NCBI RefSeq assembly: GCF_030065885.1
Contig: NZ_JASJCS010000030.1
Coordinates: 1 to 46,814 of the forward strand
Direction of reading: 5' to 3'
Source: Ilumatobacter sp.
GTDB lineage: Bacteria; Actinomycetota; Acidimicrobiia; Acidimicrobiales; Ilumatobacteraceae
DNA length: 46,814 nucleotides
This document shows, piece after piece, positions 39,734 through 46,814 of this stretch. The position numbers were made by a program, and so were the translations under genes. Each line of letters opens with the position of its first letter. The first letter of the stretch is position 1. The notes below the pieces were generated by a model, which was not told where the DNA came from, did no database searches, and saw only the letters and a list, made by a program, of their open reading frames with translations.

Positions 39734-41289
39734 AGCTCGATCAGCTCGCCGCCGTTCGCGCCCGACCGGTGCGCCGCCTCGAGCACCGCCACGACGTCGC
39801 GCGACTGCTCGGCCGGGACCGCCAACGGCTCGCCGAGCAGCAGGTGGTCGGCGAGGTTGCGGTGGAAGCCCCAGCCGGGGTGCGGGGCCGGCGGGATCGT
39901 CGACTCGATCAGCCCGTGATCCCCGTCGTAGCGGGCGACCCGCAGGTCGACGGGACGCTCGGCGTGGTGCGAGACGGCTGCCTGGAACCCGCGTCCGGGC
40001 GTGATCGTGTCCTGGCGGACCGGTTCGTAGTGGCCCTCGAGCGTGCCGGCCGTGCCTTCGACGTGGAACTTCGGCCGTCGGATCGCGCAGACGTCGCTCT
40101 GGCGGAAGGTGGCCTCGCGGCCGTCGGACCACTGCATCCACACGGCCAACTGGTCGACGTTGGTGGTGTCGTGCCAGACGCGTGTGTGGGCGGTGCACAG
40201 CACCTTCGCCGGCGCCGTGCCGTAGTGCTGGATGATCCAGTCGACGTGGTGCGAACCCCAGTCGTAGACGGCACCGCCGGAGATCGTGTCTTCGGAGTGC
40301 CAGGCCCTGCAGGGGTGCTCGAAGCCGCCGACGAACGTCTCGATGTTGAACACGTCGCCGAGGTCGCCGCGGCCGATGATGCGCCGGATCGCCAGCCAGT
40401 CGGTGTCCCAGCGGCGGCTCTGGTGGACCGTGATCGTCCGGTCCACCTCGGCGGCCGTGCGGACGAGCAGGTCGGCGTCGTCGGTCTTCAGGCACATCGG
40501 CTTCTCGACCACGACGTGCTTGCCGGCGCGCAGCAGCTCGAGTGCGAGCTCGGCGTGGTGGACGGGCGGGGTGGCGATGATGGCGATGTCGACGGCGTCG
40601 TCGGCGGCGAGCGCCTTGGCCGACGGGTGCAGGTGGAGCTCGGGGAAGTCCTGCGTGGCGGCGTGCAGGCGCTCGGGTGCGGAGTCGGCCGCGGCAACCA
40701 GCGCGAGGCCGTCAGTCTCGGTAGCGGCCAGCCCGTGCAGGTAGCCCATGCCGCCGAACGGCCCGTAGCCGACCACACCGACGCCGAGGTCGGTCTGCTG
40801 GTTCGCCGCGAACGAGGTGCGGACCAGGCGCCGCAGGAACGTGCCGAGCGTCGGATGCGCATGCAGCGCATCGAGGTCGGCGATGCCCGACGTCACGATC
40901 CGACCCCTGCCGACCGTACGCACGGCCATGGTCGGCTGGTGGAGGAACCGGACGCTGGTGGTCGCAGCGGCCACGGTGTTCGGGTCGACGATGTCGAGGG
41001 TTCGCAGTGCCGAGATCACCGGCACCTCACCGTCGAGGCGAACGTTCTCGGCGCGGTCGGCGAGCGTCACGAACCACTCGGCCCGCGGCAGCGTCGCCTC
41101 GACGCGCGCACCCGCCAGCCTCGCGCCGCACTCGTCCCCGGGTTCGGGGACGAGGAGCACGACGCCTCCCTCCCCGGCGATCCGCTCGAGCTCGGCGGCC
41201 CGCTCGGCACCGATCGATCCGGTGACGGCGACGACGTCGCCGAACGTTTGGCCGGGCGGCCGGCGGTCGGGTGTGGTGGAGGTCGACAA
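39730..41289 (-). CDS. ThuA-like domain fused to Gfo/Idh/MocA oxidoreductase
   Basis: About 519 residues if it starts at TTG 41289; another start (GTG, 41397) is possible, so the N-terminus is uncertain. Residues about 1-165 resemble a ThuA/class-I amidotransferase-like domain (GGVVLLVPEPGDECGARL, VISALRTLDIVDPNTVAAATTSVRFLHQPTMAVRTVGRGRIVTSG). The rest is a Gfo/Idh/MocA enzyme: VGVVGYGPFGGMGYLHG (GxGxxG), IATPPVHHAELALELLRAGKHVVVEKPM (EKP), and GGAVYDWGSHHVDWI. A sugar dehydrogenase is inferred; the ThuA-like part might supply a second step on the same substrate or only regulate. It leads a coupled minus-strand operon of five genes. Confidence 0.75.
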   Translation of the reverse strand: MSTSTTPDRRPPGQTFGDVVAVTGSIGAERAAELERIAGEGGVVLLVPEPGDECGARLAGARVEATLPRAEWFVTLADRAENVRLDGEVPVISALRTLDIVDPNTVAAATTSVRFLHQPTMAVRTVGRGRIVTSGIADLDALHAHPTLGTFLRRLVRTSFAANQQTDLGVGVVGYGPFGGMGYLHGLAATETDGLALVAAADSAPERLHAATQDFPELHLHPSAKALAADDAVDIAIIATPPVHHAELALELLRAGKHVVVEKPMCLKTDDADLLVRTAAEVDRTITVHQSRRWDTDWLAIRRIIGRGDLGDVFNIETFVGGFEHPCRAWHSEDTISGGAVYDWGSHHVDWIIQHYGTAPAKVLCTAHTRVWHDTTNVDQLAVWMQWSDGREATFRQSDVCAIRRPKFHVEGTAGTLEGHYEPVRQDTITPGRGFQAAVSHHAERPVDLRVARYDGDHGLIESTIPPAPHPGWGFHRNLADHLLLGEPLAVPAEQSRDVVAVLEAAHRSGANGGELIEL

Positions 41290-41413
41290 GTCGGTCTCGA
41301 TTCGTGATGGCGGGGGTGACCGCCCTCGAACGTACCCCGACGCAGGCCACGCGCGCTCTCCGAGACCGAAACTCAGCGCCTGACCCCGTGCTCGCACAGC
41401 ACAGGAGGTCGTT

Positions 41414-41443
41414 GGTAGGAATCAGAATGGTACGATTCTTACC
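41414..41443 (+). promoter_or_regulatory. Promoter and dyad operator of the vapBC-type locus
   Basis: GGTAGGAATC (41414-41423) and GATTCTTACC (41434-41443) are inverted arms matching at 9 of 10 positions around a 10-bp centre. The right arm and centre contain the -10 box TACGAT (41431-41436), and the arm ends next to the GTG start at 41444. This is where an antitoxin would bind to repress its own genes. Confidence 0.6.
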
Positions 41444-41671
41444 GTGAAGGTGACGGAGAAGGGCCAAGTCACGATTCCGAAAGAGCTCCGTGACCGGTTC
41501 GGCATCGGCGCAGGCACCGAAGTCGTGTTCGAGGTCGAACACGACGAGATCGTGGTTCGCAAGGTCGCCGGGCCAGAGACTCGCGGGTCGAAGCTCGCGG
41601 CTCGGCTTCGGGGACGCGGCGACGTCGACATGACCACAGACGAGATCATGGCGCTCACGCGCAGTGCGTGA
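41444..41671 (+). CDS. vapB: AbrB/SpoVT-type antitoxin
   Basis: A 75-residue DNA-binding antitoxin with the swapped-hairpin AbrB fold: KVTEKGQVTIPKELRDRFGIGAGTEVVFEVEHDEIVVRKV is highly typical of VapB/MazE-like proteins. The C-terminal part (SKLAARLRGRGDVDMTTDEIMALTRSA) should wrap the toxin active site. The start is GTG, 7 nt after TACGAT. The stop overlaps the toxin ATG by one base, which couples their translation. Confidence 0.9.
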   Translation: MKVTEKGQVTIPKELRDRFGIGAGTEVVFEVEHDEIVVRKVAGPETRGSKLAARLRGRGDVDMTTDEIMALTRSA

Positions 41672-42078
41672 TGGCGGTCGGCACCCTCGTCGACAGCAAC
41701 GTGCTGCTCGACGTGATGACCGAGGATGAACGTTGGGCCGACTGGTCGGTCTCGGCGCTCGCGACCGCCGCCGAGCTCGGTCCCCTCGTCATCAACCCGG
41801 TGATCTTCAGCGAGGTCTCGATCCGGTTCAGCCGAGTCGAGCAACTCGATGAGGCGTTGCCCGCGAGCGACTTCCGACGGGCCGCGATCCCGTGGTCGGC
41901 AGCGTTCCTCGCCGGCAAGGCGTTCGCCCGGTACCGGCGGCGGCGCGGCACGATGTCGTCGACCCTGCCCGACTTCTTCATCGGAGCGCACGCAGCCGTC
42001 GATGACCTCGCCCTCCTCACGCGGGACGCCCGTCGATACCGTTCCTACTTTCCGACGGTCGAGTTGTGGGCGCCGTGA
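41671..42078 (+). CDS. vapC: PIN-domain ribonuclease toxin (VapC type)
   Basis: A 135-residue PIN-domain nuclease. Expected acidic residues are visible: Asp in TLVDSNVLLD (residue 8), Glu in VIFSEVSIRF (about 48), Asp in LPDFFIGAHA (about 101) and Asp in LLTRDARRYRSYFP (about 118). Such toxins cut tRNA or rRNA and are held inactive by the antitoxin encoded just upstream. The sequence looks intact. It ends 12 bp from the convergent hutI. Confidence 0.92.
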   Translation: MAVGTLVDSNVLLDVMTEDERWADWSVSALATAAELGPLVINPVIFSEVSIRFSRVEQLDEALPASDFRRAAIPWSAAFLAGKAFARYRRRRGTMSSTLPDFFIGAHAAVDDLALLTRDARRYRSYFPTVELWAP

Positions 42079-42090
42079 CCGGCCGGGGCA

Positions 42091-43236
42091 CTACATCACG
42101 GTCGTACGGATGAGGTGGACGCCGGGGCGGTAGGCGAGGTGGTGGTGGCTCGGGGCGTCGAGCACGACCGCGTGGCCGGCACATCCGGGTGACAACCGAC
42201 CGACGTCGTTGCGCCGCAACGCCCGTGCGCCCCCGCTGGTTGCTGCTCGCACGGCCTCGTCGATCGTCATCCGGAGGTCGCGGACGGCGAGCGCGATGCA
42301 GAACGGGATCGACGTGGTGTAGCTCGAACCCGGATTGCAGTTCGACGCGATCGCGACCTGCACGCCGGCGTCGATCGCACGCCGAGCATCCGGGTACGGC
42401 TGGCGCGTCGAGAAGTCGGATGCGGGGAGGAACGTCGCCACCGTGTCGCTCTCGGCGAGTGCCTCGATGTCGTCGTCGGAGAGGTACGTGCAGTGGTCGA
42501 CGGACGCGCAGCCGGCCTCGACGGCGAGCTGGACACCGGGCCCGTGGCCGAGCTGGTTCCCGTGCAGCCGCAGTCCGAGTCCCGCCGCTCTGCCAGCGTC
42601 GAGGACCCGCCGGCACTGGTCGGCATCGAACGCGCCCGTCTCGCAGAACGCGTCGATCCAGCGCGTGCGGCTCGCCGCGGCAGCCAGCATCTCGCCGCAG
42701 ACGAGGTCGATGTAGTCGTCGGGCCGGCCGGCGAACTCGTGCGGCACGAGGTGGGCGCCGAGCAGCGTGGTGTCCGCCGTGAACTCGCGTGCGACGTCGA
42801 GGATCCGGAGCTCGGTGGCGACGTCGAGCCCGTATCCCGACTTGATCTCGACCGTCGTCGTGCCGTGGCGGCGCGCTTCGGCGACGCGTTCACGCGTGAG
42901 CTGCGACAGCGCTTCGGTCGAGGCGGCACGGGTGGCCGCCGTCGTGACGGCGATCCCGCCACCGTCGTACGGCTGGCCGGCCATGCGAGCGCTGAACTCG
43001 GCTCCGCGGTCGCCCGCGAACACCAGGTGGGTGTGTGAGTCGACGAAGCCGGGCAGCACGCATGCGCCGTCGGCGTCGATGCGCTCGTCGGCGATCGCGC
43101 CCGAGGGTTCGATGGCCTCGACGACGCCTTCGCTGATGACGACCGATGCGTCGCGCACGATGCCCAGCGGTCCGGCGCCCAGCTCGGGGTCGTTCGTGAC
43201 GAGCGATCCGATGCGGTCGATGACGAGCGTGCTCAC
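42091..43236 (-). CDS. hutI: Imidazolonepropionase
   Basis: A 381-residue amidohydrolase for the third step of histidine breakdown, hydrolysing imidazolone-5-propanoate to N-formimino-L-glutamate. Metal-binding HTH is in [44 protein letters not shown] and [15 protein letters not shown] are diagnostic of HutI. Length is near normal (about 400). The start is GTG at 43236, overlapping the stop of hutF by 4 bp. It ends the hutU-hutF-hutI unit. Confidence 0.95.
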   Translation of the reverse strand: MSTLVIDRIGSLVTNDPELGAGPLGIVRDASVVISEGVVEAIEPSGAIADERIDADGACVLPGFVDSHTHLVFAGDRGAEFSARMAGQPYDGGGIAVTTAATRAASTEALSQLTRERVAEARRHGTTTVEIKSGYGLDVATELRILDVAREFTADTTLLGAHLVPHEFAGRPDDYIDLVCGEMLAAAASRTRWIDAFCETGAFDADQCRRVLDAGRAAGLGLRLHGNQLGHGPGVQLAVEAGCASVDHCTYLSDDDIEALAESDTVATFLPASDFSTRQPYPDARRAIDAGVQVAIASNCNPGSSYTTSIPFCIALAVRDLRMTIDEAVRAATSGGARALRRNDVGRLSPGCAGHAVVLDAPSHHHLAYRPGVHLIRTTVM

Positions 43237-44573
43237 GGCGTGAGCTCCTCGATGGCGGCCGGCATCTCGGTGGCGACGTCGACGGTGGCGTGCCGGCGGT
43301 CGGCGACGACGTCGACCCCGTCGATCGTGACGTGGGTGACGTCGGCGGCGCCCGCAGCGAACACGACCGCGGTGAGGTCCGGTGCGAGTGTGGCGCCCGC
43401 GGTACGCGGCGTCGAGAGCGACACCGTCACGAGATCGGCGCGCTGACCGGCGTCGATGGATCCTGCGTCGTCCCAGCCGAGGGCCTGATGACCCGCGTGC
43501 ATCGTCGCCGCCAGGTCGCCGGCGTCGAAGACGCCGCGTGCTCCGGTCACCAGACGTTCGTGCAGCTCGATCAGTCGCGCCTCCTCGAACGGATCGACGA
43601 CGGCATGCGAGTCGCTGCCGATCGCGAGCGTCACCCCGGCACGTGCGAGGCGAGAGGCCGGTCCGACGCCGTCGCCCAGGTCGCGCTCGGTCGTCGGGCA
43701 CAGGCATACGGCGGCGTCCGCGCGCCCGAGCGCGTCGACGTCGCCGTCGGTCGCATGCGTGGCGTGCACTGCGGTGAACGTCGGTGTGACGGCGCCCGCG
43801 CGATCGAACACTTCGGTGGGTGAGCTCGCGTGTGCTGCGTGGCAGGCCTCGTTCTCGGCGCGTTGCTCGGAGACATGCGCGTGCAGCGGAGCGCCGCCCG
43901 CCCATTCGCCCACCGCAGCGATCGCGGCGGGATCGACTGCGCGCACCGAATGGACGGCGGCACCGATCCGGAGATGCGGCGCCGGCGCGACCGCGGCGAC
44001 CCGCTCGGCCCACCCGTCGAACGAGCCATCGCCGAACCGACGTTGTGCGCCCTCGAGCGGCCGGTACCCCCCGGCGTCGAGGCCGCCGTGCAGGTAGATC
44101 GTGTCGAGCAACGTGATGCGCACGCCGGCGTCGCGCGCTGCCTCGACCAGCGCCAGCCCCATCGCGTTCGGTTCGGCATAGGGCGAGCCGTCGGCCTGGT
44201 GGTGCACGTAGTGGAATTCGCCGACGGCGGTGAACCCTGCGAGGGTCATCTCGGCGAAGACGGCACGGGCGAGCCGGTGGTACCGGTCGGGGTCGAGCGC
44301 CTCGGCGATCGCGTACATCTGCTCACGCCACGTCCAGAACGATCCGCGCCCGGTCTGGCTGCGATGGCGCAGCGCACGGTGGAACGCGTGGCTGTGGGTG
44401 TTGGCCGCCCCCGGCAGCGTGATGCCGGCACGACGGTCGCCGCCCGTCTGCGGCTCGGTGTCCGTCGTGACGGTCGTGCACCGACCGCCGGCCACCTCGA
44501 TCGTGACACCTTCGGCGACGCCGGCCGGCAACACGGCGTACTCGCACCAGATCAACCTGTCGGTCGACGTCAT
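43233..44573 (-). CDS. hutF: Formimidoylglutamate deiminase
   Basis: A 446-residue amidohydrolase that converts N-formimino-L-glutamate into N-formyl-L-glutamate and ammonia. [12 protein letters not shown] carries the metal-binding His pair; [23 protein letters not shown], and [18 protein letters not shown] are typical of HutF. Presence of HutF implies the two-step (HutF plus HutG) route to glutamate instead of direct HutG cleavage. hutG is not in the window. hutF starts 12 bp after hutU and overlaps hutI by 4 bp. Confidence 0.93.
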   Translation of the reverse strand: MTSTDRLIWCEYAVLPAGVAEGVTIEVAGGRCTTVTTDTEPQTGGDRRAGITLPGAANTHSHAFHRALRHRSQTGRGSFWTWREQMYAIAEALDPDRYHRLARAVFAEMTLAGFTAVGEFHYVHHQADGSPYAEPNAMGLALVEAARDAGVRITLLDTIYLHGGLDAGGYRPLEGAQRRFGDGSFDGWAERVAAVAPAPHLRIGAAVHSVRAVDPAAIAAVGEWAGGAPLHAHVSEQRAENEACHAAHASSPTEVFDRAGAVTPTFTAVHATHATDGDVDALGRADAAVCLCPTTERDLGDGVGPASRLARAGVTLAIGSDSHAVVDPFEEARLIELHERLVTGARGVFDAGDLAATMHAGHQALGWDDAGSIDAGQRADLVTVSLSTPRTAGATLAPDLTAVVFAAGAADVTHVTIDGVDVVADRRHATVDVATEMPAAIEELTP

Positions 44574-44585
44574 CGTCTCGGCTCC

Positions 44586-46244
<1,659 letters not shown>

Positions 46245-46273
46245 GGCGGCCTCCTCCACACGGCGGCTCTTGC

Positions 46274-46303
46274 AGTGTCTCCCGAGCCCGCCTACGTTGT
46301 CAA
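46274..46303 (-). promoter_or_regulatory. Likely hutU promoter
   Basis: TTGACA (46303-46298) and GACACT (46279-46274) on the minus strand are 18 bp apart. The -35 box is consensus and the -10 weak. It overlaps the palindrome at 46294-46310, so a regulator bound there would block or control it. Confidence 0.5.
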
Positions 46304-46333
46304 CCAACGTCAAGAGATGTCATGGAGTGACAT
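46294..46333. promoter_or_regulatory. Twin palindromic operators between hutU and the IclR gene
   Basis: Two 17-bp palindromes of the same 6-5-6 layout: ACGTTG-tcaac-CAACGT (46294-46310) and ATGTCA-tggag-TGACAT (46317-46333). Their centres are 23 bp apart, close to two helical turns, so a tetrameric regulator could hold both. They lie in the divergent region between hutU and the IclR-family gene, the usual site for autoregulation and control of the catabolic genes. Confidence 0.6.
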
Positions 46334-46361
46334 TCGCAGTGACCGAGTCGGGACAGCAACG

Positions 46362-46814
46362 ATGACGGAGCGTGGCGTCGTGCCGCGGTCGGTCGGGCGC
46401 GCGCTCGACCTCCTCGAGATCGTCGTCGACGGCGGCGAGACGACGCTGTCACCGGCGGCCCAGCTCGCCGGTCTGACGCCGACGACAGCGCTCCGCCATC
46501 TCAGGGCGCTCGAGGCGCGCGGGTACGTCCGCCGCGGCGGCGACGGCGTGTTCTCGGCCGGCCCGGCCGTGCTGCGGCTCGCCCAGTCGGCGCGAGACGA
46601 CGGACCGCTCGCGCGGCTGATCACCGCCGCCGGCCCGGTGCTCGGCGAGCTGACGGAGCGAACGGGGGAGTCGTCGTACCTCGCGGTGATCGACGGCGAC
46701 CGGGCGGTCTACCTCGCCACCGCCGAGAGCTCGCGCTCGATCCGGCATGTCGGTTGGGTCGGCAGGACGGTGCCCCTCACCGGCACGGCCGTCGGCGCGG
46801 CCCTCGGGGGCGAG
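46362..46814 (+). CDS. IclR-family transcriptional regulator (truncated by the window edge)
   Basis: The first 151 residues are present and the frame stays open to the last base. The N-terminal winged helix-turn-helix (SVGRALDLLEIVVDGGETTLSPAAQLAGLTPTTALRHLRALEARGYVRR) and the beginning of the effector domain (SYLAVIDGDRAVYLATAESSRSIRHVGWVGRTVPLTGTAVGAALGG) are typical of IclR. Divergent orientation from hutU and the two palindromes between them suggest it controls histidine use, presumably with urocanate or another pathway compound as effector; that is inference. ATG at 46362 is the likely start. Confidence 0.9.
   Translation, partial: MTERGVVPRSVGRALDLLEIVVDGGETTLSPAAQLAGLTPTTALRHLRALEARGYVRRGGDGVFSAGPAVLRLAQSARDDGPLARLITAAGPVLGELTERTGESSYLAVIDGDRAVYLATAESSRSIRHVGWVGRTVPLTGTAVGAALGGE

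Noticed and set aside
41289-41397. GTG at 41397 as start of the ThuA-Gfo/Idh fusion
   Set aside because: The extra 36 residues (Arg/Pro/Ser-rich) look non-coding and would run through a TACGTT box at 41329-41334. Kept as an alternative because TTG at 41289 is also weak.

Overview
This 46.8-kb window is GC-rich (roughly 70%), dense and free of rRNA, tRNA, CRISPR arrays, insertion sequences and phage genes. It looks like chromosome from a high-GC actinobacterium. The best guess is the Acidimicrobiia (Ilumatobacter-like), based on a single-chain Kgd-type 2-oxoglutarate decarboxylase/dehydrogenase, a short MutY, a UvrD-type helicase ending in an HRDC domain, a histone-like AKK-rich tail, many leaderless promoters and frequent ATGA/GTGA gene overlaps. 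The genus is an inference, not something read from a marker gene. No gap between genes exceeds 200 bases.

Region 1-5.6 kb: an exported intradiol-dioxygenase-like lipoprotein, a SulP transporter without STAS domain, a class-C beta-lactamase-fold hydrolase, a flippase-like membrane protein and mutY. Region 5.6-11.5 kb (all minus strand): a two-gene operon made of a thioredoxin-fold fusion protein and a protein whose frame is interrupted by UGA exactly at a U-G-S-C motif, followed at the right distance by a perfect hairpin. I read it as a true selenoprotein with a bacterial SECIS element, and it is the most exciting thing here. Upstream of it lie a PhyH-type oxygenase, a cytosolic reductive-dehalogenase-like corrinoid/Fe-S protein, a CoA-binding protein and a MetY-type sulfhydrylase.

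Region 11.5-21.7 kb: an unknown protein with a consensus promoter, an aldo/keto reductase, a membrane-anchored protein, kgd, an unknown protein behind a MerR-type promoter, a tiny ORF, a patatin-like phospholipase and a HAD hydrolase. Region 21.7-27.2 kb: a NYN ribonuclease/S1/histone-tail protein coupled to exonuclease III, an SF1 helicase, a bPH2-SHOCT membrane protein and an unknown protein. Region 27.3-33 kb: a translationally coupled operon of alpha/beta hydrolase, alpha-methylacyl-CoA racemase-like CoA transferase, PIG-L deacetylase and histidine phosphatase, then a lipoprotein and two membrane proteins. Region 33-41.3 kb: SDR plus YqjF/DUF2071, an iron-sulfur (6-4)-type photolyase (FeS-BCP), and a tightly coupled minus-strand operon of two Gfo/Idh/MocA oxidoreductases (one fused to a ThuA-like domain), an alpha/beta hydrolase, an S51-peptidase/CysS-C-terminal fusion and a small membrane protein.

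Region 41.4-46.8 kb: a vapBC-type toxin-antitoxin pair with a dyad operator, then the histidine-degradation genes hutU-hutF-hutI, divergent from an IclR regulator that runs off the right edge. Two identical-architecture palindromes sit between hutU and the regulator. Many genes begin 6-8 nt after a TANNNT -10 box, and this helped to choose start codons.
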